Source: Zoogloea sp. 1C4 (GTDB lineage: Bacteria; Pseudomonadota; Gammaproteobacteria; Burkholderiales; Rhodocyclaceae). From it: a stretch of DNA of 64,000 bases. The notes under the pieces are model-generated. The model ran no database searches. It was given only the letters and a program-made list of their open reading frames with translations, and was not told the origin of the DNA. The number at the start of each line of letters is the position of its first letter. Position 1 is the stretch's first letter. The position numbers and the translations under genes are program-made. The stretch lies in NCBI RefSeq assembly GCF_009469605.1, contig NZ_SSXU01000018.1, positions 1 through 64,000 of the forward strand. Reading direction: 5' to 3'. Of the stretch, positions 7,760 through 17,036 are shown in pieces.

Positions 7760-10288
7760 ATGACAAGTCCACTCCTCGCCCATTACCCGTATCGCCCCGA
7801 CGTCTACGACGAGTTGTGCGGCGAGGATGGTGTTCGCCCCCGCTGGCAACAGTTCATCGATCACCTGGACGAATCCGGCAGCGATGTGCTGAAGTCCCGC
7901 GCGGCCCAGCTGGAGCGCGGCATCCAGCAGAACGGCGTCACCTATAACGTATACGCAGACCCACGCGGCATGAGCCGCCCGTGGTCCCTCGACCTCCTGC
8001 CGCTGATCCTCGAAGCCGACGAATGGCGCGGGATCGCCGCCGCCATCGAGCAGCGCGCACGCCTGCTCAACACACTGCTGGGTGATCTCTACGGCCCCCA
8101 GACCACCCTCGCCGAGGGCCTGCTGCCCCCCGAGCTGGTGTTTGGCCAGAAGCGTTTTCTGTGGCCGTGCCAGGGCATCAAGCCGGCCGGCGGCAACTTC
8201 CTGCACCTTTACGCCGCCGATCTGGCCCGCTCCCCCGACGGACGCTGGTGGGTGATCGCCGATCGCACCCAGGCGCCGTCCGGCACCGGCTACGCACTGG
8301 AAAACCGCCTGCTGGTGTCCCGCGCGTTCCCCGACCTGTTCCGCGACATGCAGGTGCAGACCCTCGCGCGCTTCTTCCGCAGCCTGCAGAGCACCCTCGC
8401 CAGCCAGGCCCCCACCGACGGCGAGCCGCCCCTCACGGTGCTGCTCACCCCGGGGCCGTTCAACGAGACCTATTTCGAACACGTCTACCTGGCCCGCTAT
8501 CTGGGCTTCCCCCTCGTCGAGGGCCAGGATCTCACGGTGCGCAACGACACCGTTTACCTGAAAACCGTCTCCGGCCTGGAGCGGGTGCACGCCATCCTGC
8601 GCCGCCTGGACGACGACTTCTGCGACCCCGTCGAGCTGCGCGCCGACTCGGCCCTGGGCGTGCCCGGTCTTCTCGGCGCGGTGCGCGCCGGCCGCGTGCT
8701 GGTGGCCAACGCGTTGGGCTCCGGCCTGCTCGAATCCGCCGCCCTGCCCGGCTTCCTGCCCGCGATCTGCCGCCACCTGCTGGGCGAGGAACTGGCCATG
8801 CCCTCCGTCGCCACCTGGTGGTGCGGCGAGGCCCCGGCCCGCAAGGATGTGATCGAAAACCTGCGCAAGCTGGTGCTCAAGCCCACCTTTCCGGGCGCGT
8901 CCAACGAAGTCATCTTCGGCGACCGCCTGGGCGAGGAACAGCTCGCCGCCGTGGCTGCCCGCATCGAAGCCGACCCTTCCGCCTTCGTCGCCCAGGAACT
9001 CGTCAAGCTTTCCCGCGCGCCGGTGTGGATCGACGGCCAGCGGCGCAAGCTGCGCTCCCGGGCAATGGGCCTGCGGGTGTACGCCGCGCTCACCCCCGAG
9101 GGCTACACGGTGCTGCCCGGCGGTCTGGCCCGGGTGGCCGGCGTCGAGAACACCCGCATCCTCACCCTCCAGAAGGGCGGCAGCAGCAAGGACACCTGGG
9201 TGCGCGCCGACGGCCCGGTGTCGGGCTTCAGCCTGCTCCACAGCAGCACCATCCGGGTGGATGACCTCATCAAGGAAACCGGCACGCTGTCATCACGGCT
9301 GGCCGAAAACCTGTTCTGGTTCGGCCGCTACTCCGAGCGCTGCGACGCCATCGCCCGCCTCGCCCGGCTGGCCCTGGCGCGGCTCTCGGAAGGCCGCCAG
9401 GCCCAGCGCGCCGGCGCCCTCACCGCGCTGCTGGAGCTCGCCGCCGGCGCCCAGCTGATCGAACCCGAGGTCATCGACGCCCCCGTCGCCAAGGCCGAAC
9501 TCGACCTCTTCCGCGCGGTGCTCGACCGCCACGCCGAACACGGCCTCGCCGCCAACCTGCAGCGCCTCACCTGGTGCGCCGGGCAGGCCCGCGAGCACCT
9601 GTCCCTCGACCACTGGCACGCCCTCAAGCGCCTCTCGGCCGAGATCGAAACCTGTCGCAAGCGCGTCTCGGACGTGCCCGCCCTGCTCGATTTCCTCGAC
9701 GAAGCCCTGACCACCTTCGTATCCCTGTCGGGCTTTGCGATGGACAACATGACCCGCGACATGGGCTGGCGCCTGCACATCGTCGGGCGACGCATCGAAC
9801 GCCTCGACAACCTCGCCTCGCGACTGGCCACCTTCCTGCGCGCCCACACCGAAACCGCCGCCGCCCTGCACCGGGAGCTGGCCATCGAGGCGCTGCTGGA
9901 GCTGTGCGACTCCATCATCACCTACCGCACCCGCTACCGCGCCCAGCCGGCCCTGCTGCCAACCCTGCACCTGCTGTGCATGGACCACGCGAACCCGCAC
10001 GCGCTGGCCTTCCAGATCCGGATGTTGTCCAATTACCTCAACCGGGTCGACAACCTCGAAGCCCCGTTCGGCCTCGCAGCGCTGAAGGAAGCCTTCGACC
10101 GCCTGCGCGCCTTCCCGTGGGACGAGCTGGAGGACGACCGCGACGACGACGCGCGCAAGGCCGCCTGCCTGGCCCTCGCCACCGAGCTCGACCAGCTCGC
10201 GGTGGTCAGCCGCAGCCTCTCCGACCAGCTCGCGATGCGCTTTTTCACCCACACCGGGCGCTCCACGCAGGCGACTTTCGCGGCATGA
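7760..10288 (+). CDS. Circularly permuted ATP-grasp / alpha-E fusion protein
   Basis: This 842-aa protein joins two domains that are often separate neighbouring genes. Residues of about 70-470 match the circularly permuted ATP-grasp type 2 family, with landmarks such as DPRGMSRPWSLDLLP, GRWWVIADRTQAPSG and LKPTFPGASNEVIFG. From about residue 511 (SSRLAENLFWFGRYSER) to the end lies a helical alpha-E domain. ATP-grasp enzymes form amide or peptide bonds through acyl-phosphates, so a peptide or amide ligase acting with the flanking transglutaminases is the likely role. The substrate is unknown. No strong ribosome binding site precedes the ATG. The next gene starts 10 bp after the stop. Confidence 0.88.
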   Translation: MTSPLLAHYPYRPDVYDELCGEDGVRPRWQQFIDHLDESGSDVLKSRAAQLERGIQQNGVTYNVYADPRGMSRPWSLDLLPLILEADEWRGIAAAIEQRARLLNTLLGDLYGPQTTLAEGLLPPELVFGQKRFLWPCQGIKPAGGNFLHLYAADLARSPDGRWWVIADRTQAPSGTGYALENRLLVSRAFPDLFRDMQVQTLARFFRSLQSTLASQAPTDGEPPLTVLLTPGPFNETYFEHVYLARYLGFPLVEGQDLTVRNDTVYLKTVSGLERVHAILRRLDDDFCDPVELRADSALGVPGLLGAVRAGRVLVANALGSGLLESAALPGFLPAICRHLLGEELAMPSVATWWCGEAPARKDVIENLRKLVLKPTFPGASNEVIFGDRLGEEQLAAVAARIEADPSAFVAQELVKLSRAPVWIDGQRRKLRSRAMGLRVYAALTPEGYTVLPGGLARVAGVENTRILTLQKGGSSKDTWVRADGPVSGFSLLHSSTIRVDDLIKETGTLSSRLAENLFWFGRYSERCDAIARLARLALARLSEGRQAQRAGALTALLELAAGAQLIEPEVIDAPVAKAELDLFRAVLDRHAEHGLAANLQRLTWCAGQAREHLSLDHWHALKRLSAEIETCRKRVSDVPALLDFLDEALTTFVSLSGFAMDNMTRDMGWRLHIVGRRIERLDNLASRLATFLRAHTETAAALHRELAIEALLELCDSIITYRTRYRAQPALLPTLHLLCMDHANPHALAFQIRMLSNYLNRVDNLEAPFGLAALKEAFDRLRAFPWDELEDDRDDDARKAACLALATELDQLAVVSRSLSDQLAMRFFTHTGRSTQATFAA

Positions 10289-10298
10289 TGACGAAGCC

Positions 10299-11246
10299 AT
10301 GACCCGAAGCATCGACTACATCGTCATCCACGAGACCGAATACCCGCCCTGCGGCGTACCGGTTTCCCTCGCCCAGCACCTGCTGCACCTGATCCCCCGC
10401 GACCTGCCCTGGCAGACCCGCGCGTCGGGCAAGATCACCATCGACCCGGATCTGTCGCGTCTCATCGAAGGCGAAGACGTGTTCGGCAACCCGGTGGCCT
10501 GGCTGTCCCTCGACACCCCCCACGACGGCCTGCTGGTGCGCGCCGAGAGCCACGTCGCGGTGATCGGCCGCAGTCTGCCCAAGCCCGCCGACTCTCCCCC
10601 CTGGGAAGCGGTGCGCGAGCGTTTCCGCTACCGGCCCGAGCCCTGCGACGCCAACGTCCTCGACGCCCAGCGCTACCTCTATGCCTCGCCCCGGGCGCCC
10701 TGCGACGCCACCCTCGCCGCCTTCGCCCGCCAGGCCTTCAAGCCCGAGGTGCCGCTGCTGGTGGGTGCCCAGGCGCTGATGGACCTGATCTACGACACCT
10801 TCACCTTCGACGCCGAGGCCACCGAGGTGGGCACCCCGGTGCACGAGGTGCTCACCCGCAAGCGCGGCGTGTGCCAGGATTTCGCCCACCTGATGATCGC
10901 CGCGCTGCGCTCCATCGGCCTGCCGGCGCGCTACATGTCGGGCTACCTGCTCACCGACCCGCCGCCGGGCAAGCCTCGCCTGATCGGCGCCGACGCCTCC
11001 CACGCGTGGGTGTCGGTGTGGTGCCCCGAGAACGACTGGGTCGAGTACGACCCCACCAACGGCATCCAGCCCGATCTGCGCCACGTCACCCTCGGCTGGG
11101 GGCGCGATTTCCAGGATGTCTCGCCGCTCCGCGGGGTGATCCTCGGCGGCCTCGCCCAGGCCCCGGAAGTGCGCGTCACGGTGATGCCCGAAGCCGAATG
11201 GCAGGCCCGCCAGACCGCCGCCAGCGCGGCCGCCGAGAAGAAGTAG
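10299..11246 (+). CDS. Transglutaminase-family cysteine peptidase-like protein
   Basis: This 315-aa cytoplasmic protein has the transglutaminase-like fold with the full catalytic triad: C192 (KRGVCQDFAHL), H235 (ASHAWVSVW) and D251 (YDPTNG). Bacterial members act as amidases or peptidases more often than as cross-linkers. It closes the operon of the DUF2126 protein and the ATP-grasp/alpha-E protein, a grouping that recurs across bacteria. In that set it may process the product of the ligases. No signal peptide is visible. It converges on the histidine kinase gene, with one base between the two stop codons. Confidence 0.88.
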   Translation: MTRSIDYIVIHETEYPPCGVPVSLAQHLLHLIPRDLPWQTRASGKITIDPDLSRLIEGEDVFGNPVAWLSLDTPHDGLLVRAESHVAVIGRSLPKPADSPPWEAVRERFRYRPEPCDANVLDAQRYLYASPRAPCDATLAAFARQAFKPEVPLLVGAQALMDLIYDTFTFDAEATEVGTPVHEVLTRKRGVCQDFAHLMIAALRSIGLPARYMSGYLLTDPPPGKPRLIGADASHAWVSVWCPENDWVEYDPTNGIQPDLRHVTLGWGRDFQDVSPLRGVILGGLAQAPEVRVTVMPEAEWQARQTAASAAAEKK

Positions 11247-11247
11247 C

Positions 11248-12597
11248 TCAGTCCGTCAGCGGCAGGCGGACATCCACCCGCAGCCCGCCCAGCGCTGCTC
11301 CGTTGCCGAACCCGATCGCCCCCCCGTACTGGGCGACGATGTCGCTGACGATCGCCAGCCCGAGCCCGTGACCGGGCCGCGCTTCGTCGGTGCGCAGGCC
11401 GGCAGCGCCCAGCCGCTCCAGCACCTCGCCCGGCACGCCGGGGCCGTCGTCCTCGACGCTGAAGGCCAGCACGCGGCCCGACGCATCCGGCGCCACCACT
11501 ACCCGCACCCGCGAACGGGCCCACTTGAAGGCGTTGTCGAGCAGATTGCCGAAGAGTTCCAGCATGTCCTCCCGATCCGCCGGAAAGCCCTGCTCCGGCG
11601 CGTCGATCTCTACCCCGATGCGCCCCTCGCCGTGCAGGCGCTGGAGCACATCGGCCAACAGCTGCAGCTGGGCGCGGGCGTCGAAGGTTGCCCCCACCGA
11701 GCCGCCGCCCGCCAGCCGCGCCCGGCGCAGCTCCCGCTCGATGGTGCGGCCCATGGCGTCGACCTGCCCGCGCATCGTTGCTGCCAGCGCGGTGTCGCCC
11801 TGGGCCTCGATCCCGTCTGCCTGCTGGGCGAGCACCGCGAGGGGCGTCTTGAGGGCATGGGAGAGGTTGCCCACCGCGTGACGGATGCGCCCGAGGCGCT
11901 GGGCGTGATGGCGGGCCAGCCGGCCCACCGCGTCGAGCATGGGCTGCACCTCGGACGGAGCGGTGGCGTCCAGATCGGCCGGCTCTCCGCGCTCCAGCCG
12001 CCGGCAGGCCTCGACGGCCGAGTCGAGGGGCGCCAACCCCTTCAGCAGCAGCCGGCGCTGGAGGATCAGCAGCAGGCTCAGCGCCAGCGCCAGCACGGCG
12101 AGCGTCTTGAGGCGGAAATCGGCGATGGCGGCGTCCAGCCCGGCCAGATCCTCGGCCACGGTGACGACCACCGGCGCCGTGTTGCCCACGCCCTGGAAGC
12201 GCTTGGCCACCACCAGCAGCGACTGCCCGGCGGGGCCGTCCAGCCTGCCCCCCGTGGCAGCGGCTGCCAGGGGGATGTCGGTGTCCCACATGGAGCGCGA
12301 GCGGATGCGCTGCCCGCCCCGCTCGATCAGGAAGTAATGCCCGGACAGGGGCAGCTCATACACCGGCCCCGCGCTGCCCAGGCGGGCCGGGTCGATATCG
12401 CCGGCGCCCGGATCAGCCACCGCCACGGCATCCGCCAGCCGCACGTAGAGCAGATCGGCGTCGTGACCGAGGCGGCCGGCCACGTAGTCTTCCACCAGCC
12501 GCCGCGGAAAATCCTGCAACCCGACGGCCAGCAGCGCCCCGGCGGCGATCAGCACCAGGGCGAGGGTGAGGGACAGCCGGCGGCGCAGGGAGCTCAT
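11248..12597 (-). CDS. Sensor histidine kinase
   Basis: This 449-aa membrane kinase has transmembrane segments near residues 8-27 and 165-184 with a periplasmic sensor region between them. An HAMP-like linker is followed by the H-box GNLSHALKTPLAVL with the phosphorylated histidine at about 247. The ATPase part shows the N-box NLLDNAFKWA, the G1 motif EDDGPGVP and the G2 motif GHGLGLAIV. The layout resembles PhoQ-type kinases of other proteobacteria, but the signal is not known. It is the last gene of a five-gene minus-strand operon with its response regulator, two PepSY proteins and a cytochrome b. Confidence 0.93.
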   Translation of the reverse strand: MSSLRRRLSLTLALVLIAAGALLAVGLQDFPRRLVEDYVAGRLGHDADLLYVRLADAVAVADPGAGDIDPARLGSAGPVYELPLSGHYFLIERGGQRIRSRSMWDTDIPLAAAATGGRLDGPAGQSLLVVAKRFQGVGNTAPVVVTVAEDLAGLDAAIADFRLKTLAVLALALSLLLILQRRLLLKGLAPLDSAVEACRRLERGEPADLDATAPSEVQPMLDAVGRLARHHAQRLGRIRHAVGNLSHALKTPLAVLAQQADGIEAQGDTALAATMRGQVDAMGRTIERELRRARLAGGGSVGATFDARAQLQLLADVLQRLHGEGRIGVEIDAPEQGFPADREDMLELFGNLLDNAFKWARSRVRVVVAPDASGRVLAFSVEDDGPGVPGEVLERLGAAGLRTDEARPGHGLGLAIVSDIVAQYGGAIGFGNGAALGGLRVDVRLPLTD

Positions 12598-12607
12598 CGG
12601 TCGGCCC

Positions 12608-13273
12608 TCACGGCTGGCTGCGGAAGAGGTAACCCTGGCCGCGCCGGGTCTCGATGCGGGCGTTACCCAGCAGCGAGCGCAGGCGGCACACGTAAACCTC
12701 GATCACGTTGCTGTCGCGTTCGCCGTCGTAGTCGTACACGTGCTCGGCGAGGTGGGTCTTGGAGAGCACCACGTCCGGGTGACGCATGAAGTAGCGCAGC
12801 AGCCGGAACTCGGTGGCGGTGAGCGTCGTCGGCCGCCCGTCGCCGTCCACCAGGCACTGGCGCCCCTCGTCGAGTTGCCACGTGCCCACCTGGAGCCGGG
12901 TGTCCTGCACCGGGGCGGCGCGACGCAGCAGGGCCTGGATGCGGGCGGCCAGCTCTTCAACGTGGAAGGGCTTGCCCAGGTAGTCGTCGGCGCCGGCCTG
13001 CAGCCCCTCGACCCGCTCGGCCCAGCCGTCACGGGCGGTGAGAATGAGCACCGGCACCCGGTTACCGGCGGCACGCCATTCCCGCAGCACCGCGAGCCCG
13101 GGCTTGTCGGGCAGGCCCAGGTCGAGGATCACCGCGTCGTAGGGCTCGGTGGCGCCCAAGTGGGCCCCATCGATGCCGTTGGTGGCCAGATCCACCGCGT
13201 AGCCCAGGCCGATGAAGCGGGTGACGAGGCTGTGGCCGAGGCTGGCCTCGTCCTCAACGATCAGCAGCCGCAT
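12608..13273 (-). CDS. OmpR-family response regulator
   Basis: This 221-aa regulator has a receiver domain with the acidic pocket E7/D8, the phosphorylated D51 (ILDLGLPD) and K101 (YLGKPF), followed by an OmpR/PhoB winged-helix DNA-binding domain ending [10 protein letters not shown]. It is 10 bp upstream of the histidine kinase start and 3 bp downstream of the PepSY gene stop, so it is co-transcribed with both. It most resembles the PhoP/QseB group. It probably controls this operon and perhaps membrane or redox genes elsewhere; that part is inference. Confidence 0.94.
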   Translation of the reverse strand: MRLLIVEDEASLGHSLVTRFIGLGYAVDLATNGIDGAHLGATEPYDAVILDLGLPDKPGLAVLREWRAAGNRVPVLILTARDGWAERVEGLQAGADDYLGKPFHVEELAARIQALLRRAAPVQDTRLQVGTWQLDEGRQCLVDGDGRPTTLTATEFRLLRYFMRHPDVVLSKTHLAEHVYDYDGERDSNVIEVYVCRLRSLLGNARIETRRGQGYLFRSQP

Positions 13274-13276
13274 CGA

Positions 13277-13588
13277 TCACTTCTCCCGGTGGCTCAGCAA
13301 CTCGCCGGAGGCGGCGTCGAGTTCGAGCTTGTGGAGCTTGTTGGCGGTGTCGATGAGCTTGATCTCATAGACCATCCGGCCGGCCTCGCGCTCCAGTTCG
13401 AGCCCGACGAGCTGGCCGGGCTGGATCTTGCGGGCACGGGCGATGATGTCCTCGGCGGACAGGATCTTGCCGCTCTCGCGCAGCTGGCGGACATCGTCGG
13501 CCCGCGCGCGGTCGCCGGCCTGGGCGGTGAGGGCGAGGGATGCACCGGCCGTCACGACGGCCGCGAGGATGAGGGACAGGAATTTCAT
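13277..13588 (-). CDS. Secreted PepSY-domain protein
   Basis: This 103-aa protein starts with a signal peptide (residues 1-24, cut near LTAQA-GD) and contains one PepSY domain, seen in GRMVYEIKLIDTANKLHKLE and the following ASGELLSH. The AAGGAG ribosome binding site 8 bp upstream fixes the start at 13588. PepSY domains are small periplasmic modules found with two-component systems and with membrane reductases, and are thought to bind ligands or inhibit partners. It lies directly before the response regulator and after the cytochrome b gene. Confidence 0.88.
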   Translation of the reverse strand: MKFLSLILAAVVTAGASLALTAQAGDRARADDVRQLRESGKILSAEDIIARARKIQPGQLVGLELEREAGRMVYEIKLIDTANKLHKLELDAASGELLSHREK

Positions 13589-13629
13589 GGCGGGGCTCCT
13601 TGCAGGGGGCGAGTTGGGCGGCGGGCGCG

Positions 13630-14169
13630 TCAGCGATCCCTGCGCAGCTTGACGCCGGTAATCATGGCACCAATCAGGTTGGTGCGCTCCAGCCGGCCCA
13701 TGATGATGGCGGCGGCGGCGTGCAGGCCGGCAAGGCCGAGGAGCGTGGAGGCGAGCGCCTCGTGCACTTCCTCCAGCCATTCGTCGCCCCAGAACATGTC
13801 GGTCGTCTGCAGATAGCCGGTGAGGCCCAGCAGCAGCACGAAGGCCATCAGCGCCAGCATCATCAGCGCGCCGGCCGGGTTGTGGCCCACGTGGTGCTCC
13901 CGCCGGCCGGCGAGCAGGCTGGCAAAGTGCCGGCGCAGGCGGGTCGGGGTCGGGAAGAAATCCGCGAAGCGCGCATGCCGGGTGCCCACGAAGCCCCATA
14001 TGATGCGCGCGCCCACCAGCGCGCTGGCGGCGTAACCCAGCGCCTGATGCAGGGCTTCGCCCTCCTCGACGACGAAGTTGAGGAGCACGCAGGCCACGAG
14101 GCTCCAGTGAAAGACGCGGACAAACGGGTCCCACACGCGGACGGGCTGGCTGGGGGTCGGTGCATTCAT
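13630..14169 (-). CDS. Cytochrome b561-type membrane protein
   Basis: This 179-aa protein has four predicted membrane helices and the histidine pattern of small diheme b-type cytochromes. Candidate ligands are H21 (RVFHWSLV), H41 (LHQALGY), H96 (HVGHNPAGAL), H136 (EEVHEAL) and H150 (GLHAAAA). It resembles the b subunit family of Ni/Fe hydrogenases and thiosulfate reductases, but no hydrogenase gene is near. Its neighbours are two PepSY proteins and a two-component system, so it probably passes electrons between quinol and a periplasmic acceptor under control of that system. The acceptor is unknown. Confidence 0.87.
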   Translation of the reverse strand: MNAPTPSQPVRVWDPFVRVFHWSLVACVLLNFVVEEGEALHQALGYAASALVGARIIWGFVGTRHARFADFFPTPTRLRRHFASLLAGRREHHVGHNPAGALMMLALMAFVLLLGLTGYLQTTDMFWGDEWLEEVHEALASTLLGLAGLHAAAAIIMGRLERTNLIGAMITGVKLRRDR

Positions 14170-14191
14170 GGTGTCGCGCTCGCGGTTTGGC

Positions 14192-14458
14192 TTACTTGGC
14201 CAGCAGCACGGCGGCGGTCTGGGGGTCGAAGTAGATCTCGACCTTCTTGCCGGCCTTGTCGAAGCCGTAGATCTCGTAGCAGTTGCCCGGGGTGATCTTG
14301 AAGGTCTTGATCTGGTAGCCCTCGGCTTCGAGCCGGGCTTTGAAATCCGGCACCTTCATCCACTTTTCCTGGGGGGCGGTGCAGGTGGGGCCGGCGATGG
14401 CAGTGGTGGCGGCGAAGGCGGTCAGGAGGGTAGCCAGGGCGGCGGGCAGCAGTTTCAT
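14192..14458 (-). CDS. Small secreted PepSY-domain protein
   Basis: This 88-aa protein has a signal peptide ending near TTAIAG and a PepSY-like core with the motif GYQIKTFKITPGNCYEIYGF, followed by GKKVEIYFDPQTAAVL. A GGAGA ribosome binding site precedes the ATG. Two cysteines (in GPTCTAP and GNCYE) may form a disulfide in the periplasm. It is the promoter-proximal gene of the five-gene operon ending in the histidine kinase, 22 bp upstream of the cytochrome b gene. It is related to, but clearly different from, the second PepSY protein of the operon. Confidence 0.86.
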   Translation of the reverse strand: MKLLPAALATLLTAFAATTAIAGPTCTAPQEKWMKVPDFKARLEAEGYQIKTFKITPGNCYEIYGFDKAGKKVEIYFDPQTAAVLLAK

Positions 14459-14558
14459 GTCGGGGTTCTCCAGGGTCTGAGGGGCGCGGCGAATCGCAAC
14501 GCGTGGCGCATTCTCGCCGCCGCTTCCTGAAGCCAAGCTGAAAGCCAGCCCGCGCGGA

Positions 14559-15986
14559 TCAGGCCCGCCCGCCTCGCGCCCGGGCCGCGACCGCCACGGC
14601 CACCAGTACCAGCCCGGTGGCGACGCCGAAGGTGCGCTGCATTCCGGCGGCGACCGCCTCCGGCGTGGCGCCAGCGATGTCGGCAACGCCCACCGCCGCC
14701 GCGAACACCGCGCCCATCACCGACGCCCCCGTCACCAGCCCCAGATTGCGCGACAGGTTGAGCATCCCCGACATCGCGCCCCGCCGCTCCGCCCCCACGG
14801 CCGTCATCGCTGCGGTGTTGTTGGCGGTCTGGAAGAGCGCGTAGCTGGCGGTGAGGATCGCGATGGGCACCACGTAGCCGGCCACGCCCGAGGCAGCCGG
14901 CAGTGCCGCCAGCAGCACGGCGCCCACGGTCATCCCCGTCAGCCCGGCGATGCTGGCGGGCCGCGCGCCAAAGCGGTCGGCGAGGCGCCCGGCCGGCATC
15001 CCGCCCAGCGCCGCGACCACCGGCCCCACCGACACCACCAGGCCCACCTGCGCCGCGTCCAACCCCAGCGCACCGGCCAGGTAGAACGGCCCGACCACCA
15101 GCGTCGCCATCACCACCGCCGACACCAGCAGGCTGGTGCCGAGGCTGGCCGCGAGCAACCGGTCGCGGAACATCGCCAGCGCCACGAGGGGCGAGGCCGC
15201 GCGCCGCTCCACCGCCACGAACAGCGCCACCCCGGCCGCCGCAGCCACCAGCAAGGCCAGGTTGAGCCCGCCGAAGTGGCCGCGGCCGAGGGTCATCGCC
15301 AGCGCGTAGGCGCCGAGGCTGCCTGCCAGCAGCAGCGTGCCGGGGATGTCGAAGGCGGGCCGGGGCACGTCTGCACGCCGCACGTCCTGCGGCAGGTGGC
15401 GGCGGGCCAGGTACAGCGCCGCCAGCCCGAAGGGCAGGTTGACGAAGAAGATCGCCCGCCAGCCCAGCCCGGCGATGAGCAGGCCGCCCAGCGACGGCCC
15501 GAGGGCCGTGCCCACCGCCGACATCGTGCCCAGCAGGCCCATCGCGCGGCCGGTGCGCTCCCGGGGCACCACATCGGCGACGAAGGCCAGGGTGAGCGCC
15601 ATCATCACCGCCGCCCCCAGCCCCTGCAGTGCCCGGGCCGCCAGCAGCAGCGCCAGCGTGGGCGCCGCGCCGCCCAGCGCCGAAGCAACGGAGAACAGCG
15701 CCAGCCCGGCCAGCAGCAGGCGCCGCCGGCCGGTGAGATCCCCCAGCCGCCCGACGCTGACGATCAGCGTGGTGATGGCGAGCAGGTAGGCCAGCACCAC
15801 CCACTGCACCGCCTGAAAAGTCGCCCCGAAGGCCACCGCCAGATCCGGCAGGGCCACGTTGGCGGCGCTGGTGCCCAGCGAGGCCAGCAGCATCGACAGG
15901 GCCAGCCCCGCCAGCGCGCCCCGCCCGGACGCCGCCGCGACCGCTCCGGTGCCGTCCATCCTCATCTCCAACCGATCCGTCTTCAT
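14559..15986 (-). CDS. MFS drug exporter (EmrB/QacA-like)
   Basis: This 475-aa protein of the major facilitator superfamily would export drugs or other small molecules by proton exchange. Motif A reads GRLGDLTGRRRLLL and motif C reads GTALGPSLGGLL, typical of drug:proton antiporters. The length and early LGTSAANVALPDLA suggest the DHA2 (14-helix) group. An AAGGAGC ribosome binding site upstream supports the ATG at 15986. It is divergent from a LysR-type regulator 141 bp away, which probably controls it. No adaptor or outer membrane gene is adjacent, so it likely acts alone in the inner membrane. Confidence 0.9.
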   Translation of the reverse strand: MKTDRLEMRMDGTGAVAAASGRGALAGLALSMLLASLGTSAANVALPDLAVAFGATFQAVQWVVLAYLLAITTLIVSVGRLGDLTGRRRLLLAGLALFSVASALGGAAPTLALLLAARALQGLGAAVMMALTLAFVADVVPRERTGRAMGLLGTMSAVGTALGPSLGGLLIAGLGWRAIFFVNLPFGLAALYLARRHLPQDVRRADVPRPAFDIPGTLLLAGSLGAYALAMTLGRGHFGGLNLALLVAAAAGVALFVAVERRAASPLVALAMFRDRLLAASLGTSLLVSAVVMATLVVGPFYLAGALGLDAAQVGLVVSVGPVVAALGGMPAGRLADRFGARPASIAGLTGMTVGAVLLAALPAASGVAGYVVPIAILTASYALFQTANNTAAMTAVGAERRGAMSGMLNLSRNLGLVTGASVMGAVFAAAVGVADIAGATPEAVAAGMQRTFGVATGLVLVAVAVAARARGGRA

Positions 15987-16071
15987 GTCCGCTCCTTCCG
16001 GGCGACCTGCCCGACTGCTTGCTCCAAGCGTAGTGGGCAGCAAGGCGTGGCGGAAGACGCCACATCTGCAC

Positions 16072-16087
16072 TTCATCCGTGCATGAA
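16072..16087. promoter_or_regulatory. Candidate LysR operator between divergent genes
   Basis: TTCATCCGTGCATGAA is a 16-bp interrupted palindrome (TTCAT-N6-ATGAA) in the 141-bp gap between the exporter and the LysR regulator. LysR proteins usually bind dyads with a T-N11-A core; this dyad has an even centre, so the fit is only partial. Position 40-55 bp before the regulator start suits autoregulation. Confidence 0.35.
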
Positions 16088-16127
16088 ACGCCATGTTTGA
16101 TGGGCGCGACGGTGCTAAGGTGAAACC

Positions 16128-17021
<894 letters not shown>

Positions 17022-17036
17022 AGCGCCCGCCGCAGA

